This document shows positions 15,698 through 23,823 of a stretch of 64,000 nt of DNA, one piece after another. The notes under the pieces are model-generated. The model was given only the letters and a program-made list of their open reading frames with translations, had not been told where the DNA came from and ran no database searches. The DNA is from Aldehydirespirator sp965220345 (GTDB taxonomy: Bacteria > Actinomycetota > Acidimicrobiia > Acidimicrobiales > Aldehydirespiratoraceae), in NCBI GenBank assembly GCA_965220345.1, contig OZ244822.1, forward strand, positions 1,736,001-1,800,000. Direction: 5' to 3'. A program made the translations under genes and the position numbers. Position 1 is the first letter of the stretch. Each line of letters starts with the position of its first letter.

Positions 15698-16309
15698 CTA
15701 TGGGGCAACTCCGATTAGTACGAGCGGAACAGCAGGCACGCTCCGGCCTTGGCGGATCACGTTCAGCAAGTCTCGCTCATAGTAAGGAACGCCTTAGGAC
15801 ATCTGTCGCTCAAGCGACTTCATGGGCAGTATTTCGATGCCTACGTCAATAATGTCTGAGACGTAGAAACTGAGGTGCTTAACGAAGAGGTCGTGGGCGA
15901 CGAAGGCGTACTTTCCGAACTGGACCTCAACCGCGACGCGGTCTTTGAGGAAATCGGTCTGGTTGTAGGACTGGATGGGTTCAAGACCTGCGTCCTTGAT
16001 GGCATCGTGCTGTTGCTCGGAGTTCAGCCCGTGGATGCTTCGAAGCAGTTTCGCGTCGGTGGTAACCCAGAAGTTATTGCGTCGCTCTGCCCAGTGCCGA
16101 TCCTTGAATCCTGTGGCGAACTCTTTGTTCATGTCCTTAGGTGAGTAGAACGTCTCGCCATAGCTTTGCTGCTCCATGGATACCTTCGTCTTGCATGCTT
16201 CGGCATCTACACTGGCAATCACTTCCTCTACCTCGTCCCACAGTTTCCGCTTGTGAACCTTGAGGAATTCCCAACCATTCAAATGCGAATATTTTTCGAC
16301 TACCCGCAT
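15698..16309 (-). pseudogene. BglII/BstYI-like type II restriction endonuclease with in-frame TAA
   Basis: The intact part (ATG 16309 to TAA 15796-15794, 171 aa) matches the BglII/BstYI endonuclease family: WAERRNNFWVTTDAKLLRSI, AIKDAGLEPIQSYNQTDF and the catalytic-core-like DRVAVEVQFGKYAFVAHDLF. Past the TAA the same frame continues for 31 codons with an equally family-like tail (GVPYYERDLLNVIRQG, then VPAVPLVLIGVAP) to TAG at 15700-15698. Restored, the protein would be about 203 aa, the size of BstYI. So one codon has become a stop and the last tenth is lost. BglII-family enzymes recognise GATC-centred sites. The ATG overlaps the methyltransferase stop (TGATG). Whether the shortened protein is active is unknown. 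Confidence 0.8.
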
Positions 16310-17130
16310 CAATGGCCGCCACGTCTGAGCTCTGGATCATAGACAGGCTTGCCCATTGGACGGGTCCGTAAAGTTCCTTCTTGGAGCTGCTTGAGCCGCT
16401 CGCGAGCGATGTCCACATACTCGGCACTGGTATCGCAGCCGTAACCTATGCGTTCATGCATTTCAGCAGCGATAACTGCTGAACCCACTCCCATGTAGGG
16501 GTCAAAGACGATATCGCCGGGATCGGTCATCGATAGCACGAGACGTTCAACCAATTCGACCGGGAATTGGCATGGGTGGATGGTTTTCTCGGGGTGATTG
16601 TTTTTGACGTTGGGTATCTCCCAGACATCGCTTGGGTTCTTGCCCAGCGGATTGCAAGACAACTCGCCAGCCTTAGGTCCTTTAAAATGTCGTTTACCCG
16701 GATACTTCGGAGGGACTCTGATAGGGTCAAGATGCCAGGTGTAGTCGTCCGTCTTTGTCCACCAGTTGATTGTCTCATATCGGCCCGAGAGTCGCCGCTT
16801 GCAATGCAGCCCGTGACCAAAATGCCAGATGATTCGATTACGCATCTTGAGGTTGTGCTTGGCAAATATGTCATAAAGCACTACGTCTAGAGGGACTATC
16901 TCGCCATTGTCTACGTAGTTTCCGACTTGCCAACATATTGAGCCGCGGGGGTGCAGCACTCTCACGGCTTCAGCCACCACGGCGGTTTGTGCGGCGAGGT
17001 ACTCGTCCAACGATGAACGACGCTCGTAATCTTTGCCCAGGTTGTAGGGAGGTGAGGTTACGACCAGATGCACAGAGGCATCGGGGATGGTCTCCATGAA
17101 CGCCAAGTTGTCGGCTCGCTCAACCCTCAT
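16309..17130 (-). CDS. site-specific DNA methyltransferase (beta class, probably N4-cytosine)
   Basis: 273 aa. Motif IV comes first (VVTSPPYNLGKDY near residue 29), then a target-recognition region (RIIWHFGHGLHCKRRL), and the SAM-binding motif lies near the C-terminus (DIVFDPYMGVGSAVIAAEM), the beta-class order. TSPPY is more usual for N4-cytosine than N6-adenine enzymes. It would protect the recognition site of the adjacent endonuclease, whose start overlaps its stop codon by one base. The methyltransferase is intact although the endonuclease gene carries a stop codon, as expected for a decaying restriction-modification pair. Confidence 0.9.
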   Translation of the reverse strand: MRVERADNLAFMETIPDASVHLVVTSPPYNLGKDYERRSSLDEYLAAQTAVVAEAVRVLHPRGSICWQVGNYVDNGEIVPLDVVLYDIFAKHNLKMRNRIIWHFGHGLHCKRRLSGRYETINWWTKTDDYTWHLDPIRVPPKYPGKRHFKGPKAGELSCNPLGKNPSDVWEIPNVKNNHPEKTIHPCQFPVELVERLVLSMTDPGDIVFDPYMGVGSAVIAAEMHERIGYGCDTSAEYVDIARERLKQLQEGTLRTRPMGKPVYDPELRRGGH

Positions 17131-17559
17131 GCCGTCACCGACTCAGCGCATTCAAGCAATTTGTTGCGATCCGAAGCGCGCAGATACGCAGCGACTGAGG
17201 GCGTTCGGGATTACAGTGGTGCTCATCAGTGCAGGCCATCGTGTTCACCTATTTTGGTTGTTAAGAAATGCCGCAGCATTGCAACTGCAACGCCGCGCGA
17301 CACGATAGCGATCACGCGACTCTTGACACGGTATTTCCCTCCGAACGCTGTGGTTTTGCTGATCAGGATGGCTTGTGATGTACTCCCGCAGGAGGTTGAC
17401 GAAATGTCTGTTTTGACTCGCCGCCGAGAGGTGTGCTCTTTTGTCCGTCATACTCCTATGTTCTCAGGAGGGTGTGACAATCATCAATTCGAACATGTCC
17501 TGCAACTCTCGTGTAGGCAGAATGGCATCGTGGAGTACTGGCGAGGTATCGGGCTGCGT
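17131..17559 (-). other. 430-bp gap with one possible small ORF (17245-17451)
   Basis: Between the methyltransferase and the PD-(D/E)XK gene. The only candidate is a 68-codon minus-strand frame starting at ATG 17451 with AGGAG one base before the ATG, too close for a normal Shine-Dalgarno. Its product begins MTDKRAHLSAASQNRHF and has two cysteine-containing segments, but no helix-turn-helix typical of restriction-modification controller proteins, and no family I recognise. The long plus-strand frame across 17068-17655 looks like a chance frame. I see no repeats or RNA genes here. Confidence 0.3.
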
Positions 17560-19443
17560 CTAGAACGGTTGGTTGGGTTTGGTGGCATCCAAGACGATCA
17601 CGCTGATCTTGCGGGACTCGTCGGCAGTCAACTCTTGTTGGAGACTCTGCTGTAGTGCTTCGGGTGTGTCGGGTCGAGTGCCGTTAGTTGGGGTTTTGGT
17701 TGCTTCGGGGCCGAACCAGAGGACTAGGTAGATGCCATAGCCCGAAGTTGCTGGATCGGTGGTGTATTTGCTGATGAGCTGTTTGCGTAGGGCAGTCCAC
17801 AGGTCGGGGTTTGAGTTCTTCTTGATCTCAATCGGCACATTGAACCCGTGGCAGCTCACGCGTATGTCGGCCCGGCTATCTGCGGCGTAGCGGCCCTCTG
17901 GCGAAGCGTCCACTTCGTCTGGCAGCCTCGCCTTGAGGTCTGCGAGTAGCGCGTCACGGCATGACTCTTCGTGCTTAGGTTCAGACGGGGACCTGTGCTC
18001 ATCCTCGTTCCAGTAGACCCTCCAAGAGTTCTCGTTGCCGCCTCTCAGATTGTCTGAGATGTCGGCGAGCCGAACCTGCAACAGTGCAGCGAGGTCAGCT
18101 GCGTTTGCAGGGGTACTGTGGCTTAGCGTGTGCTGGGCTTCGTCAATGCTCGGATGGCTATAGGAGGCATCGCGGCTGATCACACGTTGGCGCTCGTGAG
18201 CCAGTCTTATGTAGTCGTGCCAGCGTTCCAACCGCGAATCGTCGGTCAGGTCTTTGAAGGCCCGGTCGGTTTCGTCGCCAGCTACGGTGCCGAGTTGCTC
18301 AATGATGCTCACCATCAGGTCTGACATATCCATGCCGATTGTGATGATTCCGCTTTCGCCCCAACGAACTGGTGGGAACCATGTCCCGAGGATCTCAATA
18401 GCGTCTCGGAGCGCGTTGGGGCATCGCATGTTTGCTAGCACTGAATGGCGCATGTCGTCTTGCCAAGCGTTGCGCTGAAGAAATTCTGCGAGATGTCGGA
18501 CTCGTGTCTCGTTGTCCTTCTCGCAAATCTGCTGCTTGAGCCCACCCAAGTCGGGTTCGGGTGATGTCAGAGCATCGACGGCAATCCAGCGGATTCGCTG
18601 TCCAATATTCATGCTGGCGCGCGACAGTTTCTTGCGAGCAATCTCGCGAAGGGCTTTCGGGTCGCTGTGCCCCATTGTCTCGGCCAACAGGCTGTCAATG
18701 AGGCGGAGTTGCTTGTTTGGCCCTCGTACCGGCACCGCCTCCAGCAGTCGCAGTCTTGCGGTGTGGGTCAAGTCTTCGTGGCTATCGAAGCTTGGATTCG
18801 TGGAGTGAGTTGTAGCAAGACCGTTGAGGAGATCAATGCAGGGCACAAACTCCTTTCCAGAACGCACCTCCAAAATCGCGCATTGCCCTAGAACATCAAG
18901 CACCAATTCAGGGTCCTCAAGAAACCATTGCTCAAGCCAGTCGGCACCCCTATGTGGGGATACGCAGAAGAGGATGGCCAAAGCCTCGCGTTTGCGTTGA
19001 TCGCTGAGTGTTCCCAAGCGGTTGGGATCGTCTGCGTAGAGCATTTGTAGGCTCGCTAATACTGGATAAGCCAGCAATGAAGGCTGCGACTTCGAGTGCA
19101 GAGAGATGGTCTCATCAACGCTGGGAACATCGTCACGGAAGACCGCTTCACGGATCGCAGCCATGACCGCTTCAACAAGCATCTCATCACCGCCGACGAA
19201 GTCGCTGACACGCTGGCGTGCTGACCCATCTTCGTCCGCCACTTCGGTGATGCCCAGGCAGACTTGCGCCAACGCATGCAGGTTTGGTGCATCGAACCGG
19301 TTGTGTCGCAAGTCCGCGAGTTGCGAGTTGAGGGCTTGTTGCCACTCTTCTCGCTGTTTGCGTTCCACCTCCGCTCGCTGTGTTCTCAGTTCTGCCAGCT
19401 GGCTCTGCAACTCTTCGTCAGCGACAGCCGTCTTGGTGCTCAT
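17560..19443 (-). CDS. coiled-coil/helical-repeat protein with C-terminal PD-(D/E)XK nuclease-like domain
   Basis: 627 aa. Residues about 5-45 form a charged coiled coil (SQLAELRTQRAEVERKQREE). A long middle part of helix pairs resembles HEAT-type repeats. Near residue 530 begins a nuclease-like domain: GRYAADSRADIRVSCHGF, then NVPIEIKKN (D..E-x-K), a QLISKYTTDP helix and GYGIYLVLWFG. This C-terminal domain is familiar from much larger bacterial proteins, so the gene may be an N-terminally shortened relative or the effector half of a split system. Its ATG overlaps the stop of the ATPase gene (ATGA), so both are translated together. A defence role is inferred from island context and architecture, not shown. 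Confidence 0.7.
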   Translation of the reverse strand: MSTKTAVADEELQSQLAELRTQRAEVERKQREEWQQALNSQLADLRHNRFDAPNLHALAQVCLGITEVADEDGSARQRVSDFVGGDEMLVEAVMAAIREAVFRDDVPSVDETISLHSKSQPSLLAYPVLASLQMLYADDPNRLGTLSDQRKREALAILFCVSPHRGADWLEQWFLEDPELVLDVLGQCAILEVRSGKEFVPCIDLLNGLATTHSTNPSFDSHEDLTHTARLRLLEAVPVRGPNKQLRLIDSLLAETMGHSDPKALREIARKKLSRASMNIGQRIRWIAVDALTSPEPDLGGLKQQICEKDNETRVRHLAEFLQRNAWQDDMRHSVLANMRCPNALRDAIEILGTWFPPVRWGESGIITIGMDMSDLMVSIIEQLGTVAGDETDRAFKDLTDDSRLERWHDYIRLAHERQRVISRDASYSHPSIDEAQHTLSHSTPANAADLAALLQVRLADISDNLRGGNENSWRVYWNEDEHRSPSEPKHEESCRDALLADLKARLPDEVDASPEGRYAADSRADIRVSCHGFNVPIEIKKNSNPDLWTALRKQLISKYTTDPATSGYGIYLVLWFGPEATKTPTNGTRPDTPEALQQSLQQELTADESRKISVIVLDATKPNQPF

Positions 19444-20714
19444 GGGGTGTCGATCCAGTGATCGGCGGGGTGTGACAGGAACTCGGCTAGCGGGATGCCT
19501 GTATCGCCTACGACAATGGTTCTCTGGGGACTGAAGCGGCGTTCGAACTCTGCGAGGCCGCGTAGATCTTTTGAGTTCGGAGGTGTCTTGCTGATCTTGA
19601 CCTCGATCCCGATGGTGCGGGGCCCGCGGCTGAGCACGAAGTCGACTTCAAAAAACGTTTTCCTCCAGTATCTAACAGCAGTTATCGGTGAGGCTGTATT
19701 CACAAGGTGGGCACCCACGGTGCTCTCGACCATGAGCCCCCACAATGAGCGATCAGCGCGAGCTTCGCCGAAGGAGTAGCCGGTAGCTACCGCCATCAGT
19801 GCCGTGTTGAGCACGTTCAGCTTCGGTGTCGAGGCTTTAGCCGAGACTCGCCGAGTGGTGTGATGGTCTAGCCCAGTCAATAGTCCTGCTTCTGACAGCA
19901 AGCCGAGATAGCGGGACAGCGTGGTCGTGTTGCCAGCATCCTGAAGATGTCCGAGCATTTTGTTATATGACATTATCTGTCCAGAGAACACCGCTCCGAG
20001 TTCGAAGAGCCGCCTAAGCAGTGCAGGCTTGTCCACTCGAGTCATCGAGAGCACATCGCGCTCGATGTTGGGCTCGATGAGCGATTCTTTGACGTAGGAG
20101 GCCCACCGCTGCGGGTCGTCGATATAAGCGGCAGCACCTGGATATCCGCCGAAGTAAATGTACTGATCCAAGCTGTAGCCGAACGCCTCCGACATCTCAG
20201 AGTAAGCCCAGTGGCTGAACTGGACCGGCTCGAAGCGGCCCAGAAGGCTCTCTGTGAGCCCAGACTGCATCAATAGCGGAGCTGAACCCATGATGACGAC
20301 ATGCAGCGGGCAGCCGCTAGCGCGGTCGGCATCCCATAGCCCTTTAACTGCTGCCGACCAGCCTTCAATCGTCTGAATCTCATCAAGCGCCAGCACGAAT
20401 CCGCTGTTCGATTCCCATGCTTGTTGACGAGCTGTTAGCCAAGCCTCAACGAGCCAGTCGACATCTCGTCGTGTTCGCGAGCGAGCAACTGGAAAGCGAG
20501 CCGCTAATGGGTGTTGTGCTAGCGAATCTGCTTCCGTTGTCTGTGGCTGGTCGATTGCGATATATCGATGCTCGTGTGGAACTGCTTGCAGCGCTTGGCG
20601 AACTGCCGTTGTCTTGCCTGACTGGCGGGGTCCGAAGATAGCGATAAGACGATCGGGAGGCTCAGACAGGCGCCTTAACAAAGTCTCAACTTGGTTGCGC
20701 TGGTATTCAAGCAT
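19440..20714 (-). CDS. AAA-family ATPase with DUF4143 domain (second copy type)
   Basis: About 424 aa. Walker A is IFGPRQSGKTTAVRQAL near residue 29, Walker B FVLALDEIQTIEGW, then VVIMGSAPLLM. The middle has YIYFGGYPGAAAYID; the C-terminal part has FFEVDFVLSRG and IGIEVKISK, again D..E-x-K. It belongs to the same broad family as the gene at 11216 but is clearly diverged and on the opposite strand. ATG 20714 is preferred to GTG 20720 because TAGCCT (20726-20721) ends 6 bases before it. It is translationally coupled to the PD-(D/E)XK gene downstream, so the pair probably forms one system. Confidence 0.85.
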   Translation of the reverse strand: MLEYQRNQVETLLRRLSEPPDRLIAIFGPRQSGKTTAVRQALQAVPHEHRYIAIDQPQTTEADSLAQHPLAARFPVARSRTRRDVDWLVEAWLTARQQAWESNSGFVLALDEIQTIEGWSAAVKGLWDADRASGCPLHVVIMGSAPLLMQSGLTESLLGRFEPVQFSHWAYSEMSEAFGYSLDQYIYFGGYPGAAAYIDDPQRWASYVKESLIEPNIERDVLSMTRVDKPALLRRLFELGAVFSGQIMSYNKMLGHLQDAGNTTTLSRYLGLLSEAGLLTGLDHHTTRRVSAKASTPKLNVLNTALMAVATGYSFGEARADRSLWGLMVESTVGAHLVNTASPITAVRYWRKTFFEVDFVLSRGPRTIGIEVKISKTPPNSKDLRGLAEFERRFSPQRTIVVGDTGIPLAEFLSHPADHWIDTP

Positions 20715-20720
20715 ATGCAC

Positions 20721-20726
20721 AGGCTA
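20721..20726 (-). promoter_or_regulatory. -10 box (TAGCCT) of the second DUF4143 ATPase, leaderless
   Basis: TAGCCT on the minus strand ends 6 bases before ATG 20714. The 17-bp palindrome begins 8 bases further upstream and so covers the -35 region. Confidence 0.5.
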
Positions 20727-20733
20727 GCAACAG

Positions 20734-20771
20734 ATTTACATTATTGAGTAAAAATACTCAATAATGTAAAT
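20734..20771. promoter_or_regulatory. 17-bp perfect AT-rich palindrome upstream of the second DUF4143 ATPase
   Basis: Arms 20734-20750 (ATTTACATTATTGAGTA) and 20755-20771 are exact reverse complements around a 4-base loop. It lies in the -35/upstream region of the leaderless ATPase promoter and at the edge of the island next to the suf genes. An operator is the simplest reading; a recognition or end site for a mobile unit is the alternative. The first DUF4143 ATPase also sits behind a perfect palindrome of different sequence. Confidence 0.65.
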
Positions 20772-20895
20772 CAAACATAGAGCAGTCTCTGGCTGAAGCT
20801 AGCGGAGGCATTGGGTGGCTCGGGACAGCCGTAGCTGAGTCTCGGTTCAGGTGAAGATGCGACGCGAATGCTTGGCGAGCTGCCACAATGGCAGT

Positions 20896-21315
20896 GTGCC
20901 GATGCGTCAGGACTGCAAATTCTTTGAGTCGCGCACCTATCCCAACGGTGAGACGGTGCGCAAATGCGATCTTGACTTAGCGCCGGAAGCTCCGTGGCGC
21001 TGCCCTGACGACTGCCCCAAATACACGCGTCGTCTCGCTGATGTCAACTGGAGCTACGGCAGCCTGGTCACCCCAGAGACACCACCAGAGCCCGCTAGCC
21101 TCGGCAGCGACGACAGCATCGCAGCGCTGCTAGATGCCGCAGAGGACATCGTCAACGCTGCCGCCCCCGATGTGCTCGCCGAGGTGGAAGCCGAACGCGG
21201 CAAGCGCCGACGGTCATCAAAGTCCAAGCCGTCTCGGGGTAGAGGTGGCAGCCGAAGCTCAGGCAAACCCGGCCTAGGTGAACGTTTCCGCAGGCGCTAC
21301 CGTGACGGCCGTTGA
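20896..21315 (+). CDS. Cys-rich conserved protein of the suf cluster, unknown function
   Basis: About 139 aa from GTG 20896; CACAAT ends 6 bases before it, consistent with a leaderless start, while the frame is open back to 20851. The first 50 residues are conserved and cysteine-rich (RQDCKFFESRTYPNGETVRK, KCDLDLAPEAPWRCPDDCPK), a possible metal or Fe-S site. The rest is low complexity and ends in a basic RGRGGSRSSGKP-type tail. It is followed 3 bases later by sufD, so a role linked to Fe-S assembly is likely but inferred from position. From memory, similar proteins occur in acidimicrobial suf clusters. Confidence 0.72.
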   Translation: MPMRQDCKFFESRTYPNGETVRKCDLDLAPEAPWRCPDDCPKYTRRLADVNWSYGSLVTPETPPEPASLGSDDSIAALLDAAEDIVNAAAPDVLAEVEAERGKRRRSSKSKPSRGRGGSRSSGKPGLGERFRRRYRDGR

Positions 21316-21318
21316 TCC

Positions 21319-22635
21319 ATGCCTAATGATTTCTTGCACGACTTTTCTGTTGACGCGGCCCGTGGTCTGGCCGGTCCGGACTGGCTGACAGCACGTCGCA
21401 GTTCCGCGGCTGAAGAGTTGGCGGCGGCGACACTGCCCACAACGACAGCAGAAGAGTGGCGTTACAGCGCCATAGCAGACTTCAATCCGGCTGCATACCG
21501 GCTAGCGACAGACACCGAAACGGGCGAAGCGATGCCGCCAAGTGCTGAAGCATCGGCGCTTTATGACTGCGACACGGCTGAGACGGCGGCAGTGATTGAC
21601 ATTGCCGACGGACGTGTCACAACAATTCAGGGAGCCGATGAACTAGCCGCAAAGGGTGTCCATGTCGGGGCGCTGGTTGATGCATCCGATGGTGCTGAAC
21701 TGCTGGGCTCTGTGGCTTCAAGCTCGGCTGACTATTTCACTGTTTTTAACGATGCCTTCATGGACAGTCCGATCTTGGTAGATGTGCCCGCGGGTGTGGC
21801 CATCGACGGAATAATCGTGATACGTAACCATCTCAGCATTGCTAAGACAGCCGTTTTTCCGAGACTCGTAGTCAGAGTCGCCGAGAACAGCATCGCAAAA
21901 GTCCTTGACGTGCAGCACTGCGCCTCTGAAGCGCTGACCGTGCCCGTGGTGGAGCTTGATGTGGCCGCCGGAGGCAGGCTCGGCTATGTGAACCTGCAAA
22001 CCCATGACCAGAAGGCCTGGCAGATTGCTGCTCACACAGCCCGAGTAGCCCGTGACGCTTCGCTGACAGCGGCATCGCTCGCGCTGGGAGGCGGCTACGC
22101 CCGCACTCGAACCGATACCCGCCTAGTGGGTCGAGGCGCAAGCGGCGACCTGCTTTCGGCGTATTTCGGCTCGGGTGATCAGATCCTCGATTTCCGCACC
22201 TATCAGGATCACGCCGCTGCTGACACCACCTCAAACCTGTTGTTCAAGGGCGCAGTGGGGGAGTCGGCGCGCAGCGTTTACACAGGGCTGATTCGTGTGC
22301 GGCCCGAAGCGCGCGGCACTAACGCTGTGCAAACCAACCGCAATCTGAAGCTCAGTGAGGACGCTTGGGCGGAGTCGGTGCCCAACCTCGAGATCGAGAA
22401 CAACGAAGTCCGCTGTGCTCACGCCTCAGCGGTGGGGCCGGTGGATGCCGATCAGGTCTTCTATCTGGAGAGCCGTGGCGTGCCCACTGCAGTAGCCGAG
22501 CGCCTGATCGTTGCTGGTTTCTTCGATGAGGTGCTCGAAGCGTTCCCAGTTGCGAGCGCCGCAGAAGTGGCTCGTAGCGCCGTGGCTGTGAAGCTCAACC
22601 AGATGTTGACCGTGACAGCAGAGGCGCAGCGTTGA
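21319..22635 (+). CDS. sufD: Fe-S cluster assembly protein SufD
   Basis: 438 aa of the SufB/SufD family. The N-terminus has the SufD-type EEWRYSAIADFNP; the beta-helix core includes GYARTRTDTRLVGRGASGDL and LDFRTYQDHAA; the C-terminal core has LFKGAVGESARSVYTGLIR and AHASAVGPVDADQVFYLESR, where the conserved histidine of SufD lies. SufD pairs with SufB and binds SufC. It starts 3 bases after the Cys-rich protein stop and is followed 16 bases later by the Rieske gene, one operon. Confidence 0.95.
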   Translation: MPNDFLHDFSVDAARGLAGPDWLTARRSSAAEELAAATLPTTTAEEWRYSAIADFNPAAYRLATDTETGEAMPPSAEASALYDCDTAETAAVIDIADGRVTTIQGADELAAKGVHVGALVDASDGAELLGSVASSSADYFTVFNDAFMDSPILVDVPAGVAIDGIIVIRNHLSIAKTAVFPRLVVRVAENSIAKVLDVQHCASEALTVPVVELDVAAGGRLGYVNLQTHDQKAWQIAAHTARVARDASLTAASLALGGGYARTRTDTRLVGRGASGDLLSAYFGSGDQILDFRTYQDHAAADTTSNLLFKGAVGESARSVYTGLIRVRPEARGTNAVQTNRNLKLSEDAWAESVPNLEIENNEVRCAHASAVGPVDADQVFYLESRGVPTAVAERLIVAGFFDEVLEAFPVASAAEVARSAVAVKLNQMLTVTAEAQR

Positions 22636-22651
22636 TCGGAGGCTTGAACTG

Positions 22652-22999
22652 ATGACGACTGAAACCACCCACGAACTGTTTGCGTTCGATGATCTGGCAC
22701 CCGACACAGCCCGACGTGTCGAGGTGGCCGGTCGTGCGGTGGCGGTGGTTCGCATCGGCAACAACCTCTACGCCATAGGCGACACCTGCTCGCACGCCGA
22801 AGTGTCGCTGTCGGAAGGCTGGGTTGAGCCCGACGACTGCACCATCGAATGCGAAGCTCACGGAGCGCAGTTCGATCTACGCACCGGCGACCCCCTGACT
22901 CTGCCAGCTACCCGACCTGTGCCGACATATCAGGTGAGCGTCATAGACGGCATGGTCGTGCTGACACTTGGTGTCGCCGATAATGAGGTTGCTCAATGA
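22652..22999 (+). CDS. Rieske [2Fe-2S] ferredoxin
   Basis: 115 aa soluble Rieske protein. The cluster ligands are visible: Cys-Ser-His in GDTCSHAEVSLSEG (near residue 48) and Cys-Glu-Ala-His in IECEAHGAQFDL (near residue 68). It resembles the ferredoxin subunit of non-heme iron dioxygenases, but its place between sufD and sufC, overlapping sufC by 4 bases (ATGA), argues for a role in electron delivery during Fe-S assembly. Such a gene is frequent in actinobacterial suf operons. No transmembrane segment. Confidence 0.93.
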   Translation: MTTETTHELFAFDDLAPDTARRVEVAGRAVAVVRIGNNLYAIGDTCSHAEVSLSEGWVEPDDCTIECEAHGAQFDLRTGDPLTLPATRPVPTYQVSVIDGMVVLTLGVADNEVAQ

Positions 23000-23799
23000 G
23001 CACTTTGACGATTGAAGGCTTGCACGCTTCGGTAGCGGGGCGTGAGATTCTCAGTGGTGTTGACCTAGAAGTAGCCGCCGGTGAGGTGCATGCCGTGATG
23101 GGCCCTAACGGTTCGGGCAAGTCAACTTTGGCTCATGTCATCGCCGGGCGCAGCGGCTATGAGAACCTGAGCGGCTCGGTGCGACTCGACGGCTGCGAGC
23201 TGTTAGGCATGCCCGCCTGGCAGCGTGCCGAGGCGGGACTGTTCCTAGCGATGCAATACCCCACAGAAGTCCCGGGTGTGTCGCTGCTAGACATGCTCAC
23301 CGAGTCGGTTTGCACAGCCGAAGGCACTGCTGTCGGCGATCTCATGGTCGGAGAAGCCGACCGCATCGGCTTTGATGAGCAGTTCTTGCAGCGCCCGGTG
23401 AACGTTGACCTTTCAGGCGGCGAGCGTAAACGCAACGAGGCTTTGCAGCTCGGAGTGCTCAAGCCTGCTTTCGCGGTGATGGACGAACTTGACTCAGGCC
23501 TTGATGTGGACGCTCTTCGCATAGTCGCGGGTCGTATTGAGGAAGCCACCGAGCATGAAGGACTCGGAGTGCTGGCCATCACCCATTACAGCCGAATATT
23601 TGCGCATCTTCGCCCCGATGCGGTGCATGTTTTCGCGGGTGGGCGCATTCAAGAATCAGGCGGAGCGGAGCTAGCCGACGAATTAGAAGCCGAAGGTTAT
23701 GAGCGATGGACTTCGCCTTTGGCATCATCACCGAGCGACATCGGAACCCAGGCTTTCACGGACCCCTTCGGTGATCCTTTCGCCGATCAGTTGGTCTAG
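22996..23799 (+). CDS. sufC: Fe-S cluster assembly ATPase SufC
   Basis: 267 aa ABC-type ATPase. Walker A is GPNGSGKSTLAHVIAG near residue 35, the signature is LSGGERKRNEALQL near residue 137 and Walker B ends in VMDELDSGLDVDAL; the switch histidine lies in AITHYSRIF. SufC powers the SufBCD scaffold in the cytoplasm. The C-terminal tail after residue 240 (ASSPSDIGTQAFTDPFGDPF) is longer than in typical SufC proteins. A cysteine desulfurase is not in this cluster; one is found at 49.6 kb. Confidence 0.96.
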   Translation: MSTLTIEGLHASVAGREILSGVDLEVAAGEVHAVMGPNGSGKSTLAHVIAGRSGYENLSGSVRLDGCELLGMPAWQRAEAGLFLAMQYPTEVPGVSLLDMLTESVCTAEGTAVGDLMVGEADRIGFDEQFLQRPVNVDLSGGERKRNEALQLGVLKPAFAVMDELDSGLDVDALRIVAGRIEEATEHEGLGVLAITHYSRIFAHLRPDAVHVFAGGRIQESGGAELADELEAEGYERWTSPLASSPSDIGTQAFTDPFGDPFADQLV

Positions 23800-23810
23800 T
23801 TATCTGCCTC

Positions 23811-23816
23811 TAGCCT
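23811..23816 (+). promoter_or_regulatory. -10 box (TAGCCT) for a leaderless start
   Basis: TAGCCT ends 7 bases before ATG 23824, which has no Shine-Dalgarno. It gives the pterin dehydratase gene its own promoter just after sufC. Confidence 0.45.
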
Positions 23817-23823
23817 CACTTCT

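Noticed and set aside
15794..15796. Recoding of the TAA in the endonuclease gene
   Set aside because: TAA is not known to be recoded in such bacteria and TAA-like stops end other genes here; a nonsense change or sequence error is simpler.
17068..17655. 195-codon plus-strand frame across the gap upstream of the methyltransferase
   Set aside because: It overlaps two well-supported minus-strand genes, and its product has no recognisable motif.
11156..20895. A classical transposon or prophage carrying the island
   Set aside because: No transposase, integrase, phage structural gene or terminal repeats could be found by reading the sequence.
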